Origin: Diplocloster hominis
GTDB lineage: Bacteria; Bacillota; Clostridia; Lachnospirales; Lachnospiraceae
Length of the DNA: 64,000 bases
Reading direction: 5' to 3'
Assembly: GCF_032380655.1 (NCBI RefSeq)
Contig: NZ_JAWDIY010000020.1
Location: forward strand, 40,527 to 104,526
Below, in pieces: positions 42,483 through 50,887 of this stretch. Numbering within the stretch: position 1 is the stretch's first letter; each line of letters begins with the position of its first letter. The position numbers and the translations under genes are program-made. Under the pieces are notes generated by a model. That model worked only from the letters and a program-made list of their open reading frames with translations. It was not told the DNA's origin and did not search any database.

Positions 42483-44087
42483 TCAGAACCATTTATCTAT
42501 GTATTGTTCCATGTATTTCTTTAAATGCGGGTCGCAAATATAGAGATAGGTTCCCAGAATGCCACGGGTCATCAGTACGTAATATATATTCTTAATATAA
42601 GTATCCAGCTCTTCCTCCGTGGCTGTCGCTTTTCCATTTCTATCGTAGTAGTTTGCTTTGTCGATTACAACCATTTTGCTTTCGGGATCGTATTTGATAT
42701 CATTTCCCAGGATTACAAACGCATAGTTCAGGTCATAGCCCTGGATGGAATGGATGCAGCCGACCTCGTCCAGGGCAGTTTCACTGTGAACCCAGTTTTT
42801 GGTGCGGTTGTTCCACATACGCTCGGAATTTTCAATCCTGATATCTTTTATGGTCTTATCTTTTTTACTTTTCCAGGGCCATGCGTAACCGGCTACCATT
42901 CTGCACAGGTTTACTGCTGTTTCCTTTTCTGTCAGCAGCTGCTCGAAGTCAGCAAAAGAGTCTACGATCTTCAAATCGTAGTCCGGAAAGGACTGTTTTT
43001 CTGTCAGGTCATTATGCAGTAGATCTTTGATATATTTGATGTAATTACTGCCGCCTTTGACACGCATCTGGCTGGTCAGTGTGTGGTATGTCACCATTCT
43101 GTTCTGGAATCTTTGCTTCATCGTGCTGCTCATGAGTTCTATATTGATACCGGAGGGACCCACTACCTGATCTCTGTCGTAGAATAGAATCGGACAATCT
43201 GTCTGGTGTAATATCCAGTCTAATTCTGTGGCGTTTTGCGGCAGATTTAATTTCTGGTTGTTGCCGTCGTGGGCGTGCATGTTGGTAATATTCTTACGCT
43301 GGTGCAGGCGATGGGCCTCATCTACCAGCAGGATGTCGTATCTTTCTTTTGTTACATCGGACGGGCCGATGACTTCGGACGCTTTCAATCCCTGGATATG
43401 GCTGAATAAGGTTTTTATGGTAGCACGCAAGGAAGTTTGAGGGATGACAACGCCTATCTTTTTATGACGATAAGGGGTATTTCCCTGCTCATCGGTATAG
43501 TCTCTCAGGTATTTAAACAGGAATACCGCGACGATTGTCTTACCGCTGCCGGGCATGCCTTCTACCATGATCGGATGGCGGCAGTCGTTCTGGAGGCTGG
43601 TAAATATCGCGTCTACCGCTTTGCGCTGGTCGTCGGTGAGTTCTTTGTAGGGCGAATATTTGAAAAGGTCTGAGTTTTTTATTTCGGCAATATTCTTACG
43701 GACCAGATTTTTGGCACGGAGCTGGTTCCACAGGTTTGGGAAAAAATTGTCGTAGTATTCTTTGTTGTAGTAATCTTTGTTAGCTATTCCACGGTTGTCG
43801 TTGGTCAGGATGAACTTCTCGTCTGCGGCCATTAATTGGATGAGCTGGGATTCAAAGTCCAAGGTTACGGATTTGTTGAATTTGTTGGAATAAATGAAGT
43901 GAACGTCTTTGAATATCTTTTTGTCCGATGTGCTCTTGTGCTGGGACATGCGGGTGGTGACGTCGTTGGATTCCCCTATGTAGGCTTTTTTGCCGTTTTC
44001 TAAGATGTAGAGCATGGGCCAGTTGTGATAGTGATGCTGGGGGCCGTAGGTATCGGCACTGAATTGTTTGTCGGTTATTTGAAACAT
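42483..44087 (-). CDS. GIY-YIG nuclease fused to DUF2075 helicase
   Basis: Protein of 534 residues. Residues 23-90 form a GIY-YIG endonuclease domain (MLYILENGKKAYIGESNDVT, TRMSQH, and the catalytic Glu in LDFESQLI). From about 148 the DUF2075 superfamily-1-like helicase/ATPase begins: Walker A GMPGSGKT at 177-184, Walker B DILLVDEAHR at 251-260, and the C-terminal motifs HSIQGYDLNYAFVILG and YVLMTRG. DUF2075 is the helicase part of Schlafen-like proteins. Fusion to a nuclease is the pattern of single-gene phage-defence or DNA-processing systems. No partner gene is next to it. Confidence 0.85.
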   Translation of the reverse strand: MFQITDKQFSADTYGPQHHYHNWPMLYILENGKKAYIGESNDVTTRMSQHKSTSDKKIFKDVHFIYSNKFNKSVTLDFESQLIQLMAADEKFILTNDNRGIANKDYYNKEYYDNFFPNLWNQLRAKNLVRKNIAEIKNSDLFKYSPYKELTDDQRKAVDAIFTSLQNDCRHPIMVEGMPGSGKTIVAVFLFKYLRDYTDEQGNTPYRHKKIGVVIPQTSLRATIKTLFSHIQGLKASEVIGPSDVTKERYDILLVDEAHRLHQRKNITNMHAHDGNNQKLNLPQNATELDWILHQTDCPILFYDRDQVVGPSGINIELMSSTMKQRFQNRMVTYHTLTSQMRVKGGSNYIKYIKDLLHNDLTEKQSFPDYDLKIVDSFADFEQLLTEKETAVNLCRMVAGYAWPWKSKKDKTIKDIRIENSERMWNNRTKNWVHSETALDEVGCIHSIQGYDLNYAFVILGNDIKYDPESKMVVIDKANYYDRNGKATATEEELDTYIKNIYYVLMTRGILGTYLYICDPHLKKYMEQYIDKWF

Positions 44088-44686
44088 ATTTTTTTCATCT
44101 CCGTGGATAGTGGGTTAGGTGAAGTTATCTTACTGTAATTCGTATTTATTTATCTTATACTTTGGAAAATATGGGGAAATAATTTTATTAATACTTAATT
44201 TCAAATGCATAGCAACGCCTTGCACTGATACTGTTATAGGTATTGGATGAGTTTTTCTTTTCATATGAGTGTTAATGCTGGATATGCTTTGGTCAAATAC
44301 CTTTTCATCAGATATATTCATATAATTAAATTTTTATATGATTAATTTCTCAAATAGTTTTTATATTTTTGTAAATCTTAGATCATCTAATATAATCAAT
44401 TATACTTTTCTCCCATTATATTGTAAAGCATATCCGCATAGGCAAACTTCACCTGCTTTATTTCCCGTTTGAAAATTATATTAGTTATCCTAAATTATAT
44501 TTTATAAGTTAATCTGAAGAAAGTTATATTATTTACTCCAGTTACTCTTAACAGGCATAGTTAAAGCCTACATACCCATTTTTATATTGGTTTTGCAGGC
44601 TGATTTGTTGGCTTCATTAATTGATTTGAATTCTGTGTGTACTTTATCATTCTTCCTTTTTGATGACGTATGCCATTCATCAGTGG
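44088..44686. other. AT-rich gap without supported gene
   Basis: One 63-codon minus-strand frame (44130-44321) has no ribosome binding site and no recognisable content. The rest shows only short frames and AT-rich tracts. Confidence 0.4.
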
Positions 44687-45067
44687 TTATTTTATCAAAA
44701 AGATAAGAGCAATCATAATGATGATGACCGCTAATAAAACGCCCCCTCCAATAAAATACCTTTTTGTTGTATTCATTTGATGTATGTTATCTAATATTTC
44801 AGTTACTTCTGATGACATATCCGTACCTGACTTCGAATTGTGCTGAGAATAAATATCCATAGGATCTGTTTCTTTTCCTTTCAGCAAATAGTCGGTCGTG
44901 ACTCCAAAGATCTCACTCAGGCGGATGATTTTTTCACAGTCCGGCAAAGTCTGGCCCGTTTCCCACTTTGACACTGCCTGCCTTGTTACATTCATTAAAG
45001 AAGCCAGTTCTTCTTGTGATATTCCTTTTACATTTCTTAAATGGATTAGTTGTTTGGATACGCTCAT
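44687..45067 (-). CDS. XRE-family regulator with C-terminal membrane anchor
   Basis: Protein of 126 residues. The XRE domain spans 4-60 (LIHLRNVKGISQEELASLMNVTRQAVSKWETGQTLPD). A polar linker follows, then one hydrophobic segment at the C-terminus (FIGGGVLLAVIIIMIALIFLI, about 105-125). It is a common small regulator in Clostridia, often tied to stress or peptide responses. AGGAGG precedes the ATG. The flanking gaps are large, so the target gene is unclear. Confidence 0.83.
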   Translation of the reverse strand: MSVSKQLIHLRNVKGISQEELASLMNVTRQAVSKWETGQTLPDCEKIIRLSEIFGVTTDYLLKGKETDPMDIYSQHNSKSGTDMSSEVTEILDNIHQMNTTKRYFIGGGVLLAVIIIMIALIFLIK

Positions 45068-45567
45068 TTATTTGTCCTCCTTATATTTCAGTCGTTTTGG
45101 ACTGTATCTAAATAGTATCTTTTCTAAGGGTTGCATACTACCTACTTTAGGAGCTCAATTCAGCAACTTCTAGTTGCAGCCTATTAAAACATGGCATTTT
45201 TAGAGAATATTTCAGGAAATTTTTCATAGACAATGTTAGCATATAGAAATTATAGGTTCAAAAATTATCAATTAATTGATTTCGCATAATTATTAATGAA
45301 TTAATTTTTGTAGAAATATATACTTTTAAAACAGGTATCACGCCTCACGCAAAGAACCGGAAAGTCCGCTTTTTAAGCGGCTTCCCGACTCCCTTTCTAC
45401 TATTCCATTTTTCCTAAATTGTTGTTTAGTATTTTTATTGGTATTTTGTATAATTACATTTCAATATCTAACGGTTTTATATGTAGTATACATTTCTGTG
45501 ACTTTGTATTACTGTAATCTTACCTTGCTTAATGGCTACATCAACATTTACTGTCTCTGGATTTTAC
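45068..45567. other. AT-rich gap
   Basis: A hairpin CCGCTT-TTT-AAGCGG lies at about 45370-45384 without a T run. I see no gene. It separates the XRE gene from the small membrane-protein genes. Confidence 0.4.
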
Positions 45568-45900
45568 CTATAAAATTTTTTTCTTCAGTTCACTAATTGC
45601 TTTATCTAAAGCATGTTCTAAGTCCCTTTTCAAAGGATTTGTTATTTCATCCATATCAGGAAAAATTGTAACATTTGAAAAATATATACTGTACTTGTTT
45701 TTTACCATTAAATAATTTGATATATTAGATGCCGTAATAACACCTGATTCCCCTAAAGAAAAAATAACTGAATCATGGTCGAAAGGTGCACTTCTCATAT
45801 TATGATATACTGCATTATTCTCCATTGTTTGATTTCCCGGAAACCACTTAGGGCATATTTTCTTGAAAGCCTCATCAGCTATTATATTTTTAAGTAACAT
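45568..45900 (-). CDS. hypothetical protein, possibly the 3' part of a split gene
   Basis: Frame of 110 residues with no family I recognise. It is rich in polar residues and ends with a basic helix (KRDLEHALDKAISELKKKIL). Its first codons overlap the end of the preceding membrane-protein frame by 19 bp, in another phase, and no ribosome binding site lies at the right distance. A one-base slip would join the two into a single membrane protein of about 195 residues. Confidence 0.4.
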   Translation of the reverse strand: MLLKNIIADEAFKKICPKWFPGNQTMENNAVYHNMRSAPFDHDSVIFSLGESGVITASNISNYLMVKNKYSIYFSNVTIFPDMDEITNPLKRDLEHALDKAISELKKKIL

Positions 45901-46154
45901 TCCCGGTATGTATTCTCCAATAGAATCCTTGCAAATTCCTCTTGATTCTTTTTTCTACAATTATCTCTTTTCTGTATTATCTCGCATGTTAAAACATACA
46001 AAATTATAACCACCAAAATATTCCACAAATCCAAATTAATATTGTTAAATGGTATAGTTAATATACTAGAAATATTAATGGCATCTAAAATCAATATGAT
46101 TAATATGGCAACCATGCCAATTCTACTATACTTATGTAAGTCTCTTCTGTGCAT
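45882..46154 (-). CDS. small membrane protein of unknown function
   Basis: Frame of 90 residues from the ATG at 46152-46154, with AAGGA 7 bp upstream. Two hydrophobic segments (MVAILIILILDAINISSIL and LDLWNILVVIILYVLTCEII) are joined by a short loop. A charged tail then runs into the next frame. The region is AT-rich. No family recognised. Confidence 0.5.
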   Translation of the reverse strand: MHRRDLHKYSRIGMVAILIILILDAINISSILTIPFNNINLDLWNILVVIILYVLTCEIIQKRDNCRKKNQEEFARILLENTYRECYLKI

Positions 46155-46234
46155 ATAGTTTTCCTTTGTTAAATTAAAATATAAATTAACCATTACTGGC
46201 TTGCAGGTCATCCGCAAATTTTAGCGAAAATCTC

Positions 46235-46263
46235 TTGAAACATTTCACATACAATGGTATTAT
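46235..46263 (+). promoter_or_regulatory. promoter of the antisense antitoxin RNA
   Basis: TTGAAA (46235-46240), a 17-bp spacer and TATTAT (46258-46263), directed toward the toxin gene's 3' end. Confidence 0.65.
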
Positions 46264-46269
46264 AACAAT

Positions 46270-46377
46270 ATAAAGGGAAAGCACCCACTCCAAAGTGGAT
46301 GCTCCGAGTTTAGGCTAACGAATGTCCATAAGGACACCGCCTATCCTGTTGGCAGACAGGATAGGCATTTTTATTTT
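46270..46377 (+). ncRNA. candidate antisense antitoxin RNA (RatA-like)
   Basis: About 105 nt between the plus-strand promoter at 46235-46263 and an intrinsic terminator: GCCTATCCTG (46339-46348) pairs with CAGGATAGGC (46357-46366), followed by ATTTTTATTTT. Two smaller hairpins precede it (GCACCCACT/AGTGGATGC at 46281-46302, GTCCATAAGGAC near 46325). It is convergent with the toxin gene and overlaps its stop codon and 3' untranslated region, as in txpA/ratA. The exact ends are estimated. Confidence 0.65.
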
Positions 46378-46490
46378 CGCTTGTTGTTTCTCTTATCGAG
46401 AAAGGCAAGCAACGCAACAATTAAGCTACCAAAGGACATCAGTAATGCTAATATTCCAATGAAAATCGAAATGATTTCAAAAGCTGTCAT
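46371..46490 (-). CDS. putative holin-like type I toxin
   Basis: A 39-residue protein, MTAFEIISIFIGILALLMSF followed by a second hydrophobic half, then DKRNNKRK. It has one long membrane segment (about 5-31) and a basic tail, matching the TxpA/BsrH-like putative holin-like toxin family in length and opening (M-T-x-F-E-x-I-S). GGGAGG precedes the ATG at 46488-46490. The leader contains CCTCCC, which can pair with that site and mask it, as is usual in type I toxin messages. A strong promoter lies at 46582-46610. It is too short for routine gene callers. Confidence 0.8.
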   Translation of the reverse strand: MTAFEIISIFIGILALLMSFGSLIVALLAFLDKRNNKRK

Positions 46491-46581
46491 CGGCGCCACC
46501 TCCCTTCCTATGTATTCCGGCATGCCGGTTTTCATAAACTCGGGAGGCTACCACCCTGTCATGGGTACTTTCCGTAGACGT

Positions 46582-46610
46582 ATTTTAACACGAAGATATA
46601 TGAATGGCAA
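46582..46610 (-). promoter_or_regulatory. promoter of the type I toxin
   Basis: On the minus strand TTGCCA (46605-46610), a 17-bp spacer and TAAAAT (46582-46587). The leader is about 85-90 nt. Confidence 0.7.
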
Positions 46611-46697
46611 TTAGTTCTTTAGATTTCGTGCGGTATCATGATACCCGCCCCAAATCCAGTAATCATCAACTAAATAGAGTCATTTTAGAGCCAAGCG

Positions 46698-46742
46698 CAA
46701 AAAACAACCCCGGAAATGCCCATTTTATCAGCATTTCCGGGG
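46698..46742 (-). terminator. terminator of guaA
   Basis: CCCCGGAAATGC (46708-46719) pairs perfectly with GCATTTCCGGGG (46731-46742). TTGTTTTTTG follows on the minus strand. Confidence 0.88.
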
Positions 46743-46751
46743 TTCTGTCCG

Positions 46752-48293
46752 TCATTCCATTTCAATCGTAGCCGGCGGCTTCCCCGTACAATCATACAGC
46801 ACCCGGTTCACATGCATAACCTCATTCACAATCCTGCTAGACACCTTCCCAATCACATCCCAAGGCAGCTCCGCCGCATCCGCCGTCATAAAATCCGTAG
46901 TATTCACAGCCCGCAATGCTATCGCATAGTCATAAGTCCTCTCATCCCCCATAACTCCAACAGACCGCATATTCGTAAGCGCCGCAAAATATTGTCCAAC
47001 CGTTTTATCCAGCCCGGCGTTGGCCATCTCCTCACGGAAGATCGCATCCGCCTCCTGCAGAATCTGTATCTTTTCCTCCGACACATCCCCGATAATCCGG
47101 ATCGCCAGCCCCGGCCCCGGGAACGGCTGACGGAACACCAGCTTCTCCGGGATTCCCAGCTCTAACCCAGCTTTCCTGACTTCATCCTTAAACAAATCCC
47201 GTAACGGTTCGATAATCTCCTTGAAATCCACATAATCCGGCAGCCCTCCAACGTTGTGGTGAGACTTGATCACCGCCGAATCCCCCAGACCGCTCTCAAT
47301 CACATCCGGGTAAATCGTCCCCTGCACCAGAAAATCCACAGCTCCGATCTTCTTTGCCTCTTCCTCAAACACCCGGATAAACTCTTCCCCGATAATCTTC
47401 CGTTTTCGCTCAGGCTCCGCGACCCCAGCCAGCTTCACATAAAATCTCTGCTGTGCGTTCACCCGGATAAAGTTAAGGTCATAAGGCCCGTTCGGTCCGA
47501 ACACCTCTTCCACTTCATCCCCTTCATCCTTGCGAAGCAGACCGTGATCCACGAACACGCAAGTCAGCTGTTTTCCAACCGCCTTAGACAGCAGCACCGC
47601 AGCCACCGAAGAATCCACGCCGCCGGACAGAGCCAACAGCACCTTCCCATTCCCCACCTTCTCGCGAAGCGCCCGGATCGTAGTCTCCACGAAGGAATCC
47701 ATCTTCCAGTCTCCGGCGCAGCCGCAGACTTCGAACAGGAAATTCGCCAGCATTTTCATGCCTTCCTGTGTGTGCACCACTTCAGGATGGAACTGCACGG
47801 CATATAACCGTTCCGCCACATTCTCCACCGCCGCCACCGGGCAGGACTCCGTAACTGCACAGATCCGGAAACCATCCGCCGGTTTCTCTATATAATCCGT
47901 ATGACTCATCCAGCAAATCGAACTTTTCAACACATTCCCAAATAATTTAGATGAGTTATCCACATTTACTTCCATTTTTCCATATTCCCGTACTGGAGCC
48001 TGAGCCACTTTACCGCCCAGCTGATGCATCATCATCTGCGCCCCATAGCAGATTCCCAGGATCGGGATTCCAAGTTTAAAGATCTCCGGATCGCACAGCG
48101 GAGAATCCTCCCCATAGACGCTATTCGGTCCGCCGGTAAATATAATTCCCTTCGGATTCATTTCCTTGATCTTGTCCAAACTTAAGCGGTAAGGATGAAC
48201 CTCACAGTACACATGACACTCTCTAACCCGTCTGGCTATCAACTGGTTATACTGTCCTCCAAAATCCAACACGATTACTAATTCTCTATCCAC
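46752..48293 (-). CDS. guaA: GMP synthase (glutamine-hydrolysing)
   Basis: Full-length GuaA of 513 residues that converts XMP to GMP with ATP and glutamine. The N-terminal glutaminase has the nucleophile in GICYGAQMM and the His/Glu pair in FHPEV. The ATP-pyrophosphatase part has LSGGVDSSVAAVLL, QGTIYPDVIES, KSHHNVGGLP and RQPFPGPGLA, and it ends KPPATIEME. I start at the GTG at 48291-48293, because AGGAGG lies 6 bp upstream and the protein then begins at VDRELVIVLDFGGQ as in relatives. The first in-frame ATG (48380) adds 29 unrelated residues. It has its own promoter and terminator. A shortened paralogue is at 10587-11879. Confidence 0.95.
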   Translation of the reverse strand: MDRELVIVLDFGGQYNQLIARRVRECHVYCEVHPYRLSLDKIKEMNPKGIIFTGGPNSVYGEDSPLCDPEIFKLGIPILGICYGAQMMMHQLGGKVAQAPVREYGKMEVNVDNSSKLFGNVLKSSICWMSHTDYIEKPADGFRICAVTESCPVAAVENVAERLYAVQFHPEVVHTQEGMKMLANFLFEVCGCAGDWKMDSFVETTIRALREKVGNGKVLLALSGGVDSSVAAVLLSKAVGKQLTCVFVDHGLLRKDEGDEVEEVFGPNGPYDLNFIRVNAQQRFYVKLAGVAEPERKRKIIGEEFIRVFEEEAKKIGAVDFLVQGTIYPDVIESGLGDSAVIKSHHNVGGLPDYVDFKEIIEPLRDLFKDEVRKAGLELGIPEKLVFRQPFPGPGLAIRIIGDVSEEKIQILQEADAIFREEMANAGLDKTVGQYFAALTNMRSVGVMGDERTYDYAIALRAVNTTDFMTADAAELPWDVIGKVSSRIVNEVMHVNRVLYDCTGKPPATIEME

Positions 48294-48465
48294 GTTTTTC
48301 CTCCTGTATGTTCGATTTACCCTGAGCCCCTTCTTCCAAAGTATCCCGGGAAATATCCCGATTCCACTTGCAGAATACACATCATTCAGCCACTATTTGA
48401 AATTTCCAGCAGTAAAACTTCCTTTTTTACTCACATGATTATATCTTTGCAAATAGTTTCTCTAC

Positions 48466-48495
48466 ATTATAAAATATGATACCTCTAATTGACAA
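48466..48495 (-). promoter_or_regulatory. guaA promoter
   Basis: On the minus strand TTGTCA (48490-48495), an 18-bp spacer and TATAAT (48466-48471). The leader is about 165 nt and holds a short hairpin (CGGGA-TATT-TCCCG). I do not find the purine riboswitch motifs in it. Confidence 0.65.
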
Positions 48496-48548
48496 GTATT
48501 GATTTTTCACACCTTAATCCAATCTCAATCCTACCACATACATAGTTT

Positions 48549-49898
48549 CTATATCCTCTGCAGCTTCCACTTCCCGCGCGCAAACCGCACCACAAAGCAA
48601 ACCGCCCGGCACAACCAGTCAATTGTCATAGCCACCCAGACGCCAAACACTCCCCAACCCAAAAACTTCGCCAAAACATAACTAAACCCTATCCTGCACA
48701 CCCACATAGATACGATGGCCACGATCATTGTAAACTTCACATCATTCGAAGCCCTTAATGCGTTCGGCAGTGTAAACGAAGACGGCCAGATCACCATACA
48801 GCACACCGCATGATAAATCAATATCTCCGTCGTCAGCTTCCCAGTCTCCGGTGTCAGATTATACGCCATTACGATCAGCGGGCACCCCAGCACCACCACC
48901 AGGTTCGTCACAACCATAAACACATGCGTCAGAAACATTAATTTCTTCGTATAATAAGTAACCTGTCCATAATCCCCAGCCCCAACGCACTGAGACACCA
49001 CCGTCACCACTGCCAGGCTCAGTGCCGATCCCGGCAATATCTGGAATAACCCTACACTATTGCACACCGCATTTGCTGCGATAGCCGTAGTCCCAAATGA
49101 AGTAACGAGACTCAGCACCAGTATTTTCCCCAGCTGGAACATACTGTTCTCCAACCCATTCGGTATTCCGATATGCAGTATCTTCTTCACCAGATGCCTG
49201 TTAAACCGCCATTCGAACTTCTTGCTCAGATGAATCTGCCGCTTCTCCTGACGCAGCAGCACCAGAATCACCACCGAAGCCACGATTCTGGAGATCAGCG
49301 TCGCGATCGCCGCTCCCGCCACACCGATCCCGGCGCCATAGATCAGAATCGCATTCCCGGTAATATTAATCACGTTCATCAGCAGAGAGATCATCATAGA
49401 AATCCTGGAATTCCCCATCGCCCGGAACAGCGCTGCGCAGGCATTATACACAGACAGAAATGGCAGCGACGCACCCGTGATCAGCAGATAAATCTTCGCG
49501 TTCTCCATAACATTCCCATCGATCCGTCCAAACACATGACTTAAAATGAACTGGTGTGCCACCAATAAAACCATCATAATAACAAAAGAAGAGACTAAGG
49601 TAAATAAAACAAGCTGATCCGCCGCTTTACATGCCCTCTCTTCTCTCTTCTGCCCGATATAATGTCCGGAGACCACAGCTCCGCCAGTCGCCATCGCCGT
49701 AAATACATTGATCAGCAGCACGGTAACCGTATCCACCAGGGATACCCCGGAGACAGCCGCTTCTCCAACGCCGGAAATCATGATCGTATCCGCCATACCG
49801 ACCATGACAACCAATAGCTGTTCTATAATTAATGGTATGATTAACTTTCTGAGATCTACATTTGTAAATAGTCTCTTTTGTTCTGTCTGCTCTTCCAT
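48549..49898 (-). CDS. MATE-family efflux protein
   Basis: Membrane protein of 449 residues with twelve hydrophobic segments. LIIPLIIEQLLVVMVGMADTIMISGVGEAAVSGVSLVDTV is the MATE opening (P-x-x-x-E-Q-x-x-x-x-x-x-G-M-x-D). The second-half counterpart is IGIPNGLENSMFQLGKILV. The sequence is well separated from the MATE at 14790, so it is not a recent duplicate. The ATG at 49896-49898 has AAGGGGG upstream; an earlier frame start at 49925 lacks one. Substrate unknown. Confidence 0.92.
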   Translation of the reverse strand: MEEQTEQKRLFTNVDLRKLIIPLIIEQLLVVMVGMADTIMISGVGEAAVSGVSLVDTVTVLLINVFTAMATGGAVVSGHYIGQKREERACKAADQLVLFTLVSSFVIMMVLLVAHQFILSHVFGRIDGNVMENAKIYLLITGASLPFLSVYNACAALFRAMGNSRISMMISLLMNVINITGNAILIYGAGIGVAGAAIATLISRIVASVVILVLLRQEKRQIHLSKKFEWRFNRHLVKKILHIGIPNGLENSMFQLGKILVLSLVTSFGTTAIAANAVCNSVGLFQILPGSALSLAVVTVVSQCVGAGDYGQVTYYTKKLMFLTHVFMVVTNLVVVLGCPLIVMAYNLTPETGKLTTEILIYHAVCCMVIWPSSFTLPNALRASNDVKFTMIVAIVSMWVCRIGFSYVLAKFLGWGVFGVWVAMTIDWLCRAVCFVVRFARGKWKLQRI

Positions 49899-49923
49899 CT
49901 CGATCCCCCTTATTGCAATTTTC

Positions 49924-49951
49924 ATTGTAAACGATTGGTTAAGAAAGTCAA
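49924..49951 (-). promoter_or_regulatory. promoter of the MATE gene at 48549
   Basis: On the minus strand TTGACT (49946-49951), a 16-bp spacer and TACAAT (49924-49929). It lies 26 bp upstream of the start. Confidence 0.6.
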
Positions 49952-50129
49952 TCTCTTTTCCCTACAAAATTTTACACGATCCTTCATGAAAAATGACAAT
50001 TTCCCCAAATAGCCGATCCAATACTTTCGATTAGACACACACCCAAAAATCTGCAAAATAACATTCCAATAATATTAGGTTGGATAATTCCCCAGCTGCC
50101 ACAGATTTGCATTCCTAAACATTCAAAAT

Positions 50130-50198
50130 AGACATGTCCCAAATTGTCCATCGGCAATCATCTGCCCCTTAAAACCATCCAAATGGACATGTCCCAAA
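50130..50198. repeat. pair of GACATGTCCCAAA repeats
   Basis: GACATGTCCCAAA occurs at 50131-50143 and 50186-50198, 55 bp apart and in the same orientation. The inner GACATGTC is palindromic. The pattern is REP-like. Confidence 0.6.
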
Positions 50199-50200
50199 GC

Positions 50201-50345
50201 CGGGAAAAACAAAACGACAGATTCGGGATGCGTGGCGGCATTCGCCGCCGGCACACAGGGGCCCATGAACCGGGAACGCGTAACGCGCCCCTGCGGAACA
50301 GGCCTCCACCCGGAGTCCGTCGTTTCTGTTTTTGTTTTGCAGCCG
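50201..50345. repeat. GC-rich structured element C after spoIIID
   Basis: The ends are inverted (AAAACAAAACGAC-like on the left, GTCGTTTCTGTTTTTG on the right). The inside holds GCGGC/GCCGC hairpins and the core GAACCGGGAACGCGT. That core and the TTCTGTTTTTG block also occur in element B (22264-22594). On the minus strand it begins 11 bp after the spoIIID stop codon and ends in CGTTTTGTTTTTCCC, so it may serve as the gene's terminator. Confidence 0.65.
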
Positions 50346-50355
50346 AAGAGGCGGA

Positions 50356-50628
50356 CTACTCCTGAACCCCTTCACTCTCATGCTGATGAAGATATTTCTC
50401 CCGAGTAGCTAAGCCGCCCCTTATATGGCGTTCTGACTTATTGACATCCAATACTTTACGAGCCTGCCGGGCCAATGCGGGATTGATTTGGAGCAGGCGA
50501 TCCGTTACATCCTTGTGCACGGTCGACTTGGATATGCCAAACTTTTTCGCGGTTTGACGCACTGTGGCATTGTAGTCGATTATGTAATTGGCGATGTCAA
50601 TCGCGCGTTCTTCTATATAGCCTTTCAA
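50356..50628 (-). CDS. spoIIID: sporulation transcription factor SpoIIID
   Basis: DNA-binding protein of 90 residues. MKGYIEERAIDIANYIIDYN, then the helix-turn-helix TVRQTAKKFGISKSTVHKDVTDRL and a basic C-terminal helix (LARQARKVLDVNKSERHIRGGLATREKY) match SpoIIID nearly end to end. In endospore formers it adjusts mother-cell gene expression after engulfment, under sigma-E. A sigma-E promoter is plausible upstream but I do not find a convincing one. This gene is the best single sign that the organism forms spores. Confidence 0.95.
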   Translation of the reverse strand: MKGYIEERAIDIANYIIDYNATVRQTAKKFGISKSTVHKDVTDRLLQINPALARQARKVLDVNKSERHIRGGLATREKYLHQHESEGVQE

Positions 50629-50781
50629 GGAAATCCCCCTACAATTTCGATGTTTTTACATTGTATGCAGGGAGATGAATGGTTAGTACCGATTTTCCCA
50701 GGGAATTCACATTTAAAATCCACTCCAAATTACTGACATAATTTGTAATTTCTTAAACTTTTTTAATATTTCTAATATTCC

Positions 50782-50810
50782 TTTACATTTTCCCGGACAA
50801 TTTTCATAAT
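50782..50810 (+). promoter_or_regulatory. promoter of the NADH oxidase gene
   Basis: TTTACA (50782-50787), a 17-bp spacer and CATAAT (50805-50810), about 70 bp before the start. Confidence 0.6.
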
Positions 50811-50887
50811 AATAAGAGAAAGACTCTCAACCACTTCAGTCTGGAATCAAATGCTGAAAAAAATCAGGAAATCAGGAGGAACAAGCA

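Noticed and set aside
44130..44321. 63-codon minus-strand frame before the GIY-YIG/DUF2075 gene
   Set aside because: No ribosome binding site, AT-rich codons, no recognisable protein pattern.
46381..46614. 77-codon plus-strand frame over the type I toxin
   Set aside because: It is the antisense shadow of the 39-codon toxin, which has the promoter, ribosome binding site and family match.
48294..48471. Possible purine riboswitch in the guaA leader
   Set aside because: The conserved loop and three-way-junction motifs of purine riboswitches are not found; only a short hairpin is visible.
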